Shown in pieces: positions 21,474 to 32,250 of a stretch of DNA of 64,000 nucleotides. A program made the translations under genes and the position numbers. Source of the DNA: Muscardinus avellanarius. Taxonomy: Eukaryota; Chordata; Mammalia; Rodentia; Gliridae. The notes under the pieces were generated by a model. It saw only the letters and a list, made by a program, of their open reading frames with translations. It did no database searches and had not been told where the DNA came from. Location: positions 17,014,158 to 17,078,157 of the forward strand of contig OY726573.1 in NCBI GenBank assembly GCA_963383645.1, read 5' to 3'. The number at the start of each line of letters is the position of its first letter. The stretch's first letter is position 1.

Positions 21474-22257
21474 GAGATACAAACTCAACAAAATTGGAGG
21501 AATATACACCTAGTGAAATAAAACTTCAAAACTATCAGAATAGGACTTTAAATAAATATAATTAAGATGTTCAAAAGGGTAAGAGTGAGTACTATAAACC
21601 TGAAACAGGAACTGGAAGTTACTAAGCGAGGCAGCTGGAGAACATGAAAATAAACAATAACTACTGTTGAAATTAAAACCCAGTGGCAGGGTGGATGGAG
21701 GTGAAAAGCCAACTTGTGAGTTGGAAGTTTGGACGGAGGAATTTCTTGAAAACTCCACACCCAGAAAGAAAGCTTCATAAAGCGGGGAAGAACACACTGA
21801 GGAATGTGGAAAGAAGACTCAAAAGTTCCAGCATCCTCTTAAAAGTCCAAAAAGAAGAAACTAGAAAAAAATGGAGGACAGGGGCTATTGATGAAATAAT
21901 GTCCTGTGGTTAATCATGAAGACTTGAACCTCTGCTCCTCTTTTTCTCTCCTTCTTCCCCAACTAAAATTCTCTCCTTCTTCCCCAACTAATTGATAGCT
22001 TAAAAAAAATGCAGAAATTCTAGTATGAAAATGAATGGAGATGACACAAGAGTCAATAAGAAACATCTGCATTTGGGATGTTGAAAGCAGATGGACAATT
22101 GGTCATTGATTTAGCAGAGAATGTTAAGTCCAAGCTTGCAGTGTGTGGATTGGCCAATAATCACAGATACTCAGAATGATTCAGAAAACAGAGTGCTAAT
22201 AACCTCCAAAGGAGGCAGTACAAACGAGGCTGGACACAGTACACGTGACTGAAAATC
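21473..22257. other. unique sequence, no gene
   Basis: AT-rich. A short direct repeat CTCTCCTTCTTCCCCAACTA occurs twice around 21946-21990. Nothing else recognised. Confidence 0.4.
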
Positions 22258-22309
22258 AGTTACAGGCAGGTACCACCACGCCTGGCCAAAAACATTTTAA
22301 AAAAGAAGG

Positions 22310-22560
22310 CTGAAGCTAGGCATGAAATGCACACCTGTAATCCTAGTACTAAGGAGGCTGAGAGAGGAGACTGAAGATCTGAGGCCAGCCTCAACAGCTT
22401 AGAAAGATTCTCATTCCAAATAAAAAGTAAAAGGCACTTTGGGGGTAGATTGGCGATAGAATACATCTGGATTCGATTCCAAGAAGAAAAAGAAGGGGAG
22501 GAAGAGGAAAAAGAGCAGCAGGAGGAGAAGGAGCAGGAGGAGGAGGATGCAGAAGACCAA
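22310..22560 (+). mobile_element. B1-dID SINE with purine-rich tail
   Basis: Old dimer at 22310-22485 (GCACACCTGTAATCCTAGTA). Its tail has grown into an AAG/AGG purine tract at 22485-22550. Confidence 0.78.
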
Positions 22561-22639
22561 CCTTCCTCAATTATGACATTGCTAGGGAGAAGTCTTGGAA
22601 ATAAATAGAACAAAGATAAGCTAAAAAAAATTTTTTTCA

Positions 22640-22836
22640 GAACTTGGGATTGAACCCAAGGGCATTCTACCGCTGAGCTATAGCCCCAGCCCTATTTTTG
22701 TATTCTTCATTTTGAAACAGGTTCTCACTGAGTTGCGGAGGGCCTCACTAAGTATCTGAGGCTGGCCATGAACTTTGGATACTCCTGTCTCAGCCTCCTA
22801 AATACTGGGATTACAAGCGTGCGCCACTTTGCCCCA
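22640..22836 (-). mobile_element. B1-dID SINE
   Basis: GGGATTGAACCCAAGGGCAT to AAGCGTGCGCCACTTTGCC. Confidence 0.85.
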
Positions 22837-22989
22837 CTTAAACTAAAATACTGCTACAGGCCACCTGTGGGTTTGCTATGGGACTACTGTGGGTCCAGTT
22901 AGCCAGAGGAAAATTTCTGCTGGCAGGAATGATTACAACATATGTTAAGAATACAAATAGATCATATCAAATCTTATAATGGATCCCCT

Positions 22990-23126
22990 CCTTCTTCCCT
23001 CCTACTTTCAAGATGGAGTCTTGCTATGGTGCCCAGGTTGGCCCAGAATTCTTAGGCTCAAGCGATTATCCCACCTCAGCCTTCTAAGTAGTTGGAACTA
23101 CCTGGATGCACCATCACACCCAGATT
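22990..23126 (-). mobile_element. monomeric 7SL-derived SINE (B1/FLAM-like)
   Basis: AAGATGGAGTCTTGCTATGG, GGCTCAAGCGATTATCCCAC and GCACCATCACACCCAG with no dID half. This resembles the free 7SL monomers that preceded B1. Confidence 0.65.
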
Positions 23127-23320
23127 CACGCCCAGATTCGTATTTTTCTCAGTCTATTGAAACTCTCTCCACTCTCCTTATATGTCAGAAACGGCCCTCA
23201 AGCTCCCTGGGAAGCCAGCCACTTGCCAACAACCTTGCAGAGAAATGCAACTCTTTAGGATATCTCCCCTCACCTAATTTTTTTCTTTTCCTCTTTCTTT
23301 CCTTCCTTCTTTCTTTCTTC

Positions 23321-23341
23321 TTGTGTGTGCGTGTGTGTGTG

Positions 23342-23375
<34 letters not shown>

Positions 23376-23386
23376 GAGAGAGAGAC

Positions 23387-23453
<67 letters not shown>
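23321..23453. repeat. compound (TG)n(GA)n microsatellite
   Basis: About 53 bp of TG with a few CG breaks followed by about 78 bp of AG; strong pyrimidine/purine asymmetry. Confidence 0.95.
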
Positions 23454-23455
<2 letters not shown>

Positions 23456-23520
23456 TCTTGGGTGCTCTATCTCTGAGCCACATCCCCAGTTCTTCCACGG
23501 GTTTTGTTTTTTCTTTTTCT

Positions 23521-23720
23521 TTTTGGTATTAAGGATTGAACCCAGGGCCCTTCTACCTCTGAGTTACACCCCCAGCCTGATTTTATCTTTTATTTGGAAT
23601 TAGGGTCTCACTAGGTTACTGAAAGCCTTGCTAAATTGCCATGGCTGGCTTTGAACCTGTGATCCTCACATCTCAGCCTCCCAAGTACTAGAATTACAGG
23701 TATGTGCACCATGCCCAGCG
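23521..23720 (-). mobile_element. B1-dID SINE
   Basis: GGTATTAAGGATTGAACCCA to TGTGCACCATGCCCAGC. Confidence 0.85.
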
Positions 23721-23762
23721 GAGAGGTTTTGTTTTTAAATATATTCTCCCTGAAGTGTGTGT

Positions 23763-23850
23763 GTGTGGGGGGGGGGGGAATAGCTAATAGTAAAGAGCTT
23801 CCATAGCAAGTGTGAGGTCCTGGGTTTGATCTCCAGTATAATTTAAAAAT
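23763..23850 (+). mobile_element. ID-like SINE with anticodon arm
   Basis: GAATAGCTAATAGTAAAGAG, CTTCCATAGCAAGTGTGAGG, TCCTGGGTTTGATCTCCAG. It retains the loop region missing from dID, so it is an ID rather than a dID unit. Confidence 0.6.
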
Positions 23851-23892
23851 ATATATTCTATCAACATGGTTCATTTGCTTAAAAGAGGGGTG

Positions 23893-24078
23893 GGGGGAGC
23901 CAGGCATGGTGGTACAAAGCTGAGACAGGGGCTCACAAGTCTGAAGCCAGACTCAGCAATTTAGAATGCCCTCAGTAACTTAGTGAGACCCTTTTTCAAG
24001 ATAAAAATAAAATAAAATAGGGCTTGGGGTATAACTCAAAGATAGAATGTTCCTGGATTCAAACTCTAGTACCACATA
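23893..24078 (+). mobile_element. B1-dID SINE
   Basis: GCCAGGCATGGTGGTACAAA to TCCTGGATTCAAACTCTAGT. Confidence 0.82.
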
Positions 24079-24082
24079 AAAA

Positions 24083-24184
24083 GAAAGGAAGGAAGGAAGG
24101 AAGGAAGGAAGGAAGGAAGGAAGGAAGGAAGGAAGGGAGGGAGGAAGGAAGGAAGGAAGGAAGGAAGGAAGGAAGGAAGGAAGG
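24083..24184. repeat. (GGAA)n microsatellite
   Basis: About 25 GGAA/GGGA units growing from the preceding SINE tail. Confidence 0.95.
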
Positions 24185-24356
24185 AGAAAAGAAGGGAAAG
24201 GAAATAAGGCAGGCAGGCAGGGAGGCTGTAGAAGGTGGGAGGTACCACCCCCAGGGCAGGTGGGGGTGTGGGGACACAGGGAAGCAGGATGTGATAGAAA
24301 TGGTAGAGGAAGTTTTAGAACCAGTGATGCTGACATTCATTTGTAAATAAAATAAT

Positions 24357-24440
24357 ATCAGCTAGTACCTAGAGGGTTGTGTGTCAGGCATTGTTCTAGG
24401 GCCTAAACATATTAGCTCATGAAAGACCACAAGAGGGCTT
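24357..24440 (+). repeat. MIR-like fragment
   Basis: GTGTCAGGCATTGTTCTAGG, then ACATATTAGCTCATGAAAG, resembling the MIR core. Confidence 0.5.
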
Positions 24441-25239
24441 GGAATTAAAATCCTAGTTAATATTAAGGGCCAAGGGGCTGTACTTACCTGGAAAAGACAG
24501 AGTTCGTGTGAACTGCCCAAATCTGCAGGGTCCCTAAAGTGACTTTACACTGTGCCCTGCCATGCAGACTGGCACTCCTGGGTCCTGAACATTTCTGCAC
24601 CCACTAGGGAGGCTCACCCACTAGGAGAAGCCTGGCCTCAGGCCTCTCTCAAGGTGACTGGCCCGTGGTATTCGGTGTACTTGGGATCCTAATGCCCAGA
24701 AGTTTAAGGAGGATGGAGGAAGGGAGGCTGGAGGGGGAGGCCGAGGGAGGTGAGTGGGGAGCCAGTCATGAGCTGTTACTCTTCAGGTTCTAGGAGGTCT
24801 AGGTTAACGCTGGGCATTTAAGGAAGGCCAGGGTTAAGGCAGTAGTGACCCGGGATGGAAGACTTGGGGCAGCACGGGATCTAACAGGGGTCATCCCCAG
24901 CCCAGAAAAGTGGGGAGACCTGGAAACCATGGAAAGTGTTCTCATGCTTGTTCACTGAGACCCAGAGGCTCCTGGCGTCAAGCTCCTCAGGAGGGCTAGA
25001 GCCTGGCCTGCACCACCTCTGGCCTCAGACTGCCCAGAGTTCCTAGACCCCCAGCAGCTCTGCTGCTCAGCTCTGACTTGTGGGCTCAGCCCTTCCCTGC
25101 AGATGGCTCTGCAACTCCCCTTGCTCACAGGTTCCTGCTAGTCTGGGCAGGAAGTGGGAGTGCCTAGGGGTCATGAGGGTGGGACCCAGACCCTTCTTTT
25201 AAAGAGTTGGGACTGGCCCTGAGGCCCTGGGCCACAGGG
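24441..25239. other. upstream region of second lipoxygenase remnant
   Basis: GC-rich unique sequence. No exon recognised before the exon-1 remnant. Confidence 0.4.
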
Positions 25240-26841
25240 GTTGCTATGGACAGCTATGGTGTCCCCTGGCCCCAGGCGCCAAGGTCTTCTTGGGCTCACA
25301 CAACCACCAGCGGCTGCTGCCTGCGAGGGGAGAGGTGGGCATAGGGTGGAGGCCCTGGGCAGGAGGTGCAGGCCTGGGTGGCTGCTAGGGAGCCTCCACT
25401 GCTAGGCAGGATCTGGGCTGCAAACAAGGTAACCCTGTGTTCTCCTGGACCCAGTCCTGGCAGCAGCCCCCCTTGCAAGGGGCCAGTGGCTCTGAAACAG
25501 GCGGTGCAGGGAGGACCACCACTCAAGTAAAAGCATCCGTGCTGTGCACCCTTCCTCCTGCTCCAGAGGCTGTCCAAGACCGCAGGGGAGGAGGGCGCCA
25601 TAGCGCTGAAGCCGGATAAAATGAGGCTGGCGGGCAAAGACGAGCAGGGGCTGAGTGTGTCAGTCTGGCCCTACAGGAGGAAGTGCTGGGCCTAGACACA
25701 ACCCTTCGAGGACCTAGGGCTGCTGCAGTTCGTGGGGCTGTGCAAACTATTCTGGCTGCTGGACCATGGTGGTTCTGTGAGCATGTGGTGGTGCAGGGTG
25801 GTGCACAGAGCAGCCTTCCCCTGCTCTCCCTGGGTGCTGCGCCAGCAGGTGCTGAGCCTGCCAGAGGGCACTGGTGAGCAGAGTGTGAGAGCAAGACAGC
25901 AGGGCAGTAACAACAACTGAGTCCCTGGGTTTTCCCAGAAGGGACACTGGAGGATGGCCAGAGGGGAGGCAAAAGATCTGGGGATCCCCTGCTCCAAGAG
26001 GCAAGGCCAGGGAGGGATGAAGGAAAGCAGAAGCATAGTACAAGTGGAGAGGGGGTGGCTCTGTGACTCAGAACGGGTTAGGGCAGGCGAGAATGCTCAT
26101 GAATGGAGACTTGTAGGCAGAAGACAGCTATGACCACAGATGATGGAAATACATGGATGATGGAAATACATGAATGATGACTGTCATCCATAAATATAGG
26201 CTCAAATACTGAAATATTGACTGTGGAAAATGAGAAATGACAGGATGGAGTCAGGAGTGGATGACTGAGGCCAGTGAGGAAGGGCAGGTGAGCGCAGAAG
26301 CAAGTTCAGTGGAGTGAGGGAGAAAGGTGAGCTGAAGGGCTCCTAGAGGACCAGGATTGTGTCAGGCAGGGAAAAGACCTGAGAAATAAAGCGAATCAAT
26401 AGGAGGCAACAGAGAGGTGTGAACCTGTGGGTGACTAAGATGTTATCACCTTGATTAAGGTGATCTTTTCCCCAACCTTAGACACTATTGAAACAGGGTC
26501 AGGTAGAGAAGATGAGTTAAGGGACAAGAAAATGTGGGAAACCTCATATTTTTGTTTCCCGGGAAGGTTAGATTAGGGCTGAACTGTGAGTACAGCTGGG
26601 AATGAGAGACTGCCAACCCTGGATAACTTATCTCAGGATGGAGTGAGGCAGAGCCACTGATCAATGCAACAGAGCAGGACTCAGCACATCACATCTAACT
26701 ACAAAAAGGGCAAGCAGAGAAGCAGGAAGACCCAAAATCTATGGCTAATCTCACTGTCTCCCAGCTCACCTGACAGGGGACTGCTTGGATGTCTTCCAGC
26801 AGCACCAGGTGCAGGAGCTGGAGGAGACAGTAGTCCTACTA
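25240..26841 (+). pseudogene. second lipoxygenase remnant (exons 1-3, ALOX12/15-like)
   Basis: Exon 1 remnant at about 25246-25337 starts ATGGACAGCTATGGTGTC and, after a frame change, reads GAKVFLGSHNHQRLLPARGE. Exon 2 spans 25677-25873 (acceptor GGCCCTACAG, donor CTG/gtgagc, 197 nt) and reads EEVLGLDTT, then FEDLGLLQFVGLCKLFWLLD, then in other frames AFPCSPWV and LSLPEGT. Exon 3 spans 26777-26841 (acceptor CACCTGACAG, donor TA/gtgagc, ~17 nt short) and reads CLDVFQQHQVQELEE. The FEDLGLLQF wording is nearer, from memory, to ALOX12 than to ALOX15. Frameshifts and the absence of exons 4-14 in the window show it is dead. Confidence 0.85.
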
Positions 26842-27074
26842 GTGAGCCTGCCTCAGAGTGCCTGCCATCCTGACCTGCTCAGGCCCTCACCCATCTCAGA
26901 GCCCACCTGAAGCTCAATCTCCACTTCTAGCTGGGTCACCTGGAAAGAAGGGCTGCCCCTGACAACAGCAGTTGACCACAAGGAGCACCTGCCTCCAAAT
27001 ATGAGGTTCCATGACATCTTGGTTGATTCCATCTCTAGGTTGTTAATTGCACTGACATATATATGAAGGTGAGG
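26842..27074. other. no recognisable feature
   Basis: Spacer after the lipoxygenase remnant. Confidence 0.35.
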
Positions 27075-27200
27075 GTATCACTCCAAGATATTTGTTTCAT
27101 TTCTTTTAGATATATTTTCAGCAGTGGGATAGCTGGATCAAATGATAGTTCTAAATTTCATATACTCTTGTTCTTAAACACACACACAAATTTTAACTAT
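27075..27200 (-). mobile_element. L1 ORF2 fragment
   Basis: Antisense text TTCAGCAGTGGGATAGCTGG and ATCAAATGATAGTTCTAAAT, as in the 3' part of L1 ORF2. Confidence 0.65.
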
Positions 27201-27273
27201 ATCATACATGAGACAATTTCAGCATTCTCATGCAGGCCTCTTTGGTAAGAAAAGCTTTAGGTAGTTTTTCAGG

Positions 27274-27287
27274 GAGACAATATTTTA
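27274..27287. repeat. left TSD of composite element copy 3
   Basis: GAGACAATATTTTA, an exact 14-bp match to 28922-28935. Confidence 0.9.
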
Positions 27288-28921
27288 TTTTATTTTATTT
27301 TTTTTAGTTCCATGATTTATTTTTTTATTTTTTTAAATATATTTTTATTGTTGCATTGTAGTCAAACATCACAGTGGAATACAAGACTTGTGAGGGTATA
27401 TAAGCATATATCATCCAATTAGCCCTTATCCCGTCCCCATCCCGTTCCCTCCCCCTCCCTCGATCCCAAGCCCGACTTGGTGATTAACTTTGATATATTT
27501 GTTTACGTACATCATGCATTTTAAAGAGATTCCATCTTCCCCCATCCCATCCCCTCTGATTGGTCACCTTGATTGCTCTTCCATGAGGCCCTTTCTTCAA
27601 CTAGCTCTCCTCCCATTACCCATTTCTTCCTAGTTTTTGCATATTAGGGAAAGCATCTGATTTTCTATTTTCTGTGATGTTTTTCTGTGTATGCCATATT
27701 GCAAGTTCTGTTCCCGCTCCTGAAGGAGCCACCAGCAGCATTGCCCCCTGGTAGACTTTGATCGCGGCCTCGCTGGCTCCAGCAACGGCCTTGCCTCATG
27801 GCAGGCCCCAATCCCTGCCCTGCTGACCCCAGCTCTGGCCTCACCCTCAGGAGGCTCCGATCCCTTCTTCAGAGGCCCCAGCACCAGCCTTGCCTCACGG
27901 CTGGCTCCATTCCCGGCCTTGGAGGCCCCAACACAGGCCTTGCCTCACGGCAGGCTTCAATCCCATCACACTGGCCCAGTCTCTGGCCTTACCCGTCGGC
28001 AAGCCCTGGTCCCGGCCTTCCTGGCCTTGCTGGCCTCACTCCTCAGCAGGATCCGATCCCAACCTCGGAGGCCCCAGCACCAGCCATGCCTCATGGCAGG
28101 CCCCGGTCCCAGCCTAGCTGGTCCTGGCACCAGCCTAACCCCTCGGCAGGCTCCGATTCCGGCCTCAAAGGCCCCTGCCCCGGCCTTGCCTAATGGCTGT
28201 CTGTGATCCAGGTTTCGCTGGCCCCAGCACCAGCCTAACCCCTTGGCAGGCTCCAATCCTGGCCTCAGAGGCCTCATCACCAGTCTTGCCACATGGCAGG
28301 CTCCGATCCCAGCCATGCTGGCCCCAGCACCAGCCTAACCCATTGGCAGGCTCCGATTCTGGCCTCGGAGGCCCCAGCACCAGCCTTGCCTCTTGGCAGG
28401 CCTCGGTCCTGGCCTTGCTGGTCCCGGCACTGGCTAACCCCTCGGCAGGCTCCGGTCCCGGCCTCGGAGGCCTTATCACCAGCCTTGCCTCATGGCAGGC
28501 TCCAATCCCGGCTTCGCTGGCCCCGGCACCGGCCTCACCTCTTGGCAGGCTCCAATTCTGGCCTTGAAGGCCCCTGCACTAGCCTTGCCTCATGGCAGGC
28601 TCCGATACCAGCTTTGGTGGCCCTGGTACCAGCCTCACCCCTCGGCAGGCTCTGATCCTGGCCTCGAAGGCCCCAGCACTGGCCATGCCTCATGGAAGGC
28701 CCTGGTCTTGACTTCACTGGCCCCGGCAATGGCCTAACCCCTTGGCAGGCTCCAATCCTGGCCTCGAAGGCCCCTGCACTAGCCTCGCCTCATGGCAGGC
28801 TCTGATCCCAGCTTCGCTGGCCCTGGCACTGGCCTCACCCCTCGGCAGGCTACAATCCTGGCCTTGGAGGCCCCACCCAGCACCGGCCTAGCCTCACAGC
28901 AGGCTCTGGTCCCGGCCTTGT
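27288..28921 (-). mobile_element. VNTR-L1 composite retroelement copy 3 (complete between exact TSDs)
   Basis: On the - strand: VNTR (28921-27701), then the ORF2 end reading SQKIENQMLSLIC and the L1 3' UTR (27700-27345), then an A/T-rich tail (27344-27288). The exact 14-bp TSD fixes both ends, so VNTR plus L1 tail moved together in a single event. The 5' end falls inside the VNTR, and the ~178-bp monomers of copy 2 are lacking. This copy was probably 5' truncated or initiated within the array. Confidence 0.93.
27701..28921 (-). repeat. 50/100-bp VNTR of composite element copy 3
   Basis: About twelve 100-bp units of the same two half-unit types. A few units are shortened (around 27840-28060). 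Confidence 0.93.
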
Positions 28922-28935
28922 GAGACAATATTTTA
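28922..28935. repeat. right TSD of composite element copy 3
   Basis: GAGACAATATTTTA, partner of 27274-27287. Confidence 0.9.
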
Positions 28936-29199
28936 ATAGCAGTCCTTTCTGATAGCATATTTGAATTTTAAATAGTAAACAAAATTTAGGTTTTAAATAT
29001 GTTCATGTGTGTTAATAAAGTCTTTCTCTTGATTGAAGAGTTTTTCACTTATAAGTAATGCATGGTTAAAAAAAAAATCTTTCAGATGGTGATCGTGTTA
29101 GTGAGAATCCTGTCTGCTGTGGTAGTACATTCACACACTTATCTTATTGGGACTATTAGATTAGTCCCCAGAATTTTTCTCCCAAATTTGGCTAGGAGA

Positions 29200-29565
29200 A
29201 AGCTTGGCCATTCAAAATGAACCAAAACACATCTTTTTCAAAGCTTACTAATAAAATAGGTGCTTACAAGGATGTGAGAAAATAGGAACTCTTTTACACT
29301 ATCAGTGGGATTGCAAACTAGCACCGCCACTATGGATGTCCATGTAGAGAGTCCTCCAAAAACTGGAAATGGAGCCAATATGATCCAGCTATACCACTCC
29401 TGGGTGACTTTCCAAGCAGAATGAAATCAGAATAGCATAGTGATGTATGGATATCCATGTTCCTAACAGCATAATTCACAATAGCCAAAGTATGGAACCA
29501 ACCCAGGTATCCATCAACAGTTGAATGCATTATGGGATATACACACAATGAAATTCTATCTCACT
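29200..29565 (+). mobile_element. L1 ORF2 3' fragment
   Basis: Sense text CTCTTTTACACTATCAGTGG, CATAATTCACAATAGCCAAA and GGTATCCATCAACAGTTGAA. No 3' UTR attached. Confidence 0.8.
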
Positions 29566-29660
29566 CTACTGCCCAAGCTCACAGAGCTAGTAACTGCAGA
29601 AAGCTGAGATCTGAACCCAGATTTACTACAAACCCAGGCTTTTTCCATGACAACATTCCT
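29566..29660 (-). repeat. MIR-like fragment
   Basis: TGCCCAAGCTCACAGAGCTA and TCTGAACCCAGATTTACTAC on the + strand, the usual reverse-complement MIR text. Confidence 0.65.
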
Positions 29661-29728
29661 AGTATGTTCTAGTCTTACTTGTCACCAAAGACTGAGGACA
29701 GTTTACTTAACCTTTCTGGGCTTTATAC

Positions 29729-29730
29729 AT

Positions 29731-29769
<39 letters not shown>

Positions 29770-29773
29770 TTTT
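29729..29773. repeat. (TTTA)n microsatellite
   Basis: Eleven units at the tail side of the next SINE. Confidence 0.95.
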
Positions 29774-29973
29774 TGTGGGTCTAAGGATGGAACCCAGGGG
29801 CATTTGATCTCCGAGCTATACCCCCTGCCCTATAGTTTTATTCTTTATTTTGAAACTGGGTCTCACTGACTTGCAGAGGGCCTCGCTAAGTAGCTGAGGC
29901 TGTCCGCGAACTGCAATCCTCTGGTCTCAGCCTCCCAAATGCTGGGATGACAAGCGTGTGTCACCATGCCTGG
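29774..29973 (-). mobile_element. B1-dID SINE
   Basis: GGATGGAACCCAGGGGCATT to TGTGTCACCATGCCTGGC. Confidence 0.87.
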
Positions 29974-30007
29974 CTTGGCTTTATACCTTTAAATGGTCTT
30001 CCTTCTG

Positions 30008-30205
30008 CCGGGCATGGTGGCACAGGCTTGTAATTCCCGCACTTGGGAGGCAGAGACAGGAGGATCACGCTGGTTCAGAGCCAGCCTCTCTGACTTAAGA
30101 GACTCTGTTTCCACATAAAAATGTTAAAAAATGGGTCTGGGAGTGTAGCCCGTGGAAGTGTATCCCGGAGGTAGAAGGGCTTCCAGGAACCCCAGTACCA
30201 CCAAA
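30008..30205 (+). mobile_element. B1-dID SINE, variant right half
   Basis: GCCGGGCATGGTGGCACAGG start; GGAGTGTAGCCC and AGAAGGGCTTCCAGGAACCC in the right half, with a small internal duplication (GTGTAGCCCGTGGAAGTGTA). Confidence 0.87.
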
Positions 30206-30380
30206 AAAAATGGTCTTCCTTCTAGGACTTGGGCAAAAAAAATGTGTGCAAAGCCCAAAAACTATCACATTCCCCACTGGAATTTTAATATGCAAGTAAT
30301 GCCACTCTTTAAAGGTAAGTCCATAATTCTGAGAAACTTTTATGCTGTGTTTTGGGTTACTGGTGTACCTAATTAACTTT

Positions 30381-30577
30381 TTTTTTTTTTTTTGGTGGTG
30401 GTACTGGGGTTCCTGGAAGCCCTTCTACCTCCGGGCTACACTCCCAGACCTATTTTATATCTTTTTATTTGGAAACAGGGTCTCTTAAGCCAGTGCAGCT
30501 GACTTCGAACCTGTGTGATCATCCTGTCTCCGCCTCCCAAGCACGGGGATTACAAACGTGCGCCACCACGCCCGACC
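30381..30577 (-). mobile_element. B1-dID SINE, variant right half
   Basis: Inverted partner of the previous SINE, about 175 bp away, carrying TTCCTGGAAGCCCTTCTACC and AACGTGCGCCACCACGCCCG. Confidence 0.88.
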
Positions 30578-32237
30578 CTAATTAACTTCAGGATTAAGTG
30601 TGCTGAAAGGCAGGATCACTCTCATACACACCACAGTAAAGGACTAATATCTGATCATTGGCTTTCTCAAATTCAATGACTGGCTACTAATACAAAAGAA
30701 TGACTCTTACCTACTAACATGAGTTGTCTAAAAAGCCAGAAAACAAGGAGTAATCAACATCTGCTCCTGTTGAAAACGGCTATCAAAACAGCGACTATCT
30801 TTAGACAAGAAACATTAATATAAGGACTAAAAACACACGGCTCGCTTGTTATTTAACTAAAGACGTGATTTTTCAGAACTTGGTACAGATTCCATACTCT
30901 TCCAAATCAACTATTTGATACGAATAGCTTTATGTTAAACATATCCAATACTAAGACTAAAATGCTTCCTGTAAACTTTACAAGAAAGTTCAACAAAGGA
31001 TACTAGAGAAATATCTCAGACCAAAAGCTTGGGTACAAGTGAACAAATAAAACTACAGTAACTCACCACAAGCCAGCCTTAAGATTTAACAAGTCCAACA
31101 GAAATGAACTTAAAATATTTCATAAGAGAAAGGAGTGTTATTCAAATAGCTTCTTTTACATTTACCTACAGCTCTCATGTTTCAAATCATCTTAGTCTGA
31201 TACAAAAATTTCTTTGCACAGATGTCTTCTTGATAGGGCTGTCCTCAAAGCTGAAGGACACTAATCCGCTCTTCACCAAGACTTGCCAGATTTTACTTCT
31301 TCTAGCACACTGAATGCCTATAACAAACTGCAGCTTCTCTAGAAATCACGGCTAATAAAAATGTCTGACCCAAAGTTACTCCTTGAGTTAAAACCTTCCA
31401 CCTCACTTTCCTAAACTTTCTTACTGATTCACTCTGACAAGCAAAGACATTCTAGTTGAAAACTTAAAACACACTCAGCGTTATGGACAGAAAATTGTCG
31501 TTCCATCTCCTTCCCGAACACATCGCCGACTTTTGAAAAGCTTTGTTCCCAGGCTTCCTAATCCCCCACCCATTAAACGTTTTGTATTTCATATTGTTTA
31601 CTTTGAATAAATTTTGCAATATAGAATTATGTGGTTAAGGTTTTAGAAATTGTTCTGAAGAAAGTTTATATTTGCAAATCCACCAACAAAGGTTGAAATG
31701 GATAATTTTCTCAATCCAGAACCGTTTTTGTAGAAAATTACATGTTTTTTTCTGGTTCGTGGGATCAAATTCCGTGTCTCATACAACTAGGTAAATCCTA
31801 TAATGCTGAGCTAGATCCCCAGGTACAGTTTAATTAACACGTATACAATTAAAAGTTAAGTGGGAAATGATTACTGAATAGTTGATTCAACATCTCTCTT
31901 GTATAAATAAATTTAACTCAGATTCTATTTTGAAATGATATAACTCTTTATTATTAGATGATTAGGTAATACCTTGTTCCAAAATGGATTTTAAGGTGTT
32001 TACAAAATACATATAAATCAGCACAATAAGTGGAAAATATCCTAAGAAAAAATTATAAAATACATAACAACAGGCATTAAATTTCTTAGCCTAGTCTTTG
32101 ATTCTAATACTATGCAGATATATGGTGTGTAAAAATATCTAAAGGTTTTATTTGCCCTATAAACGACTTTCAGGGATATCTATAGTATTCTATGAAGAGA
32201 AAATATGGTTCCTAGTACATTGATAAACTTGTTTGTA
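30578..32237. other. unique AT-rich sequence, no gene
   Basis: No exon or recent repeat was recognised, except an ID-like tRNA-derived fragment on the - strand at 31755-31825 (GCTGAGCTAGATCCCCAGGT). Confidence 0.4.
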
Positions 32238-32250
32238 AACAATGTTTTTA
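32238..32250. repeat. left TSD of HAL1-like element A
   Basis: AACAATGTTTTTA, an exact 13-bp match to 40626-40638. Confidence 0.9.

Noticed and set aside
23274..23600. ORFs rich in Cys-Val, Arg-Glu or Ser-Leu
   Set aside because: Translations of the TG and GA microsatellites. The same applies to the CA/TG repeats at 7661, 9999, 17454, 19256 and 55510.
30578..32237. Possible host 3' UTR in a clean AT-rich stretch
   Set aside because: No coding exon or clear polyadenylation arrangement could be tied to it; left as unassigned.
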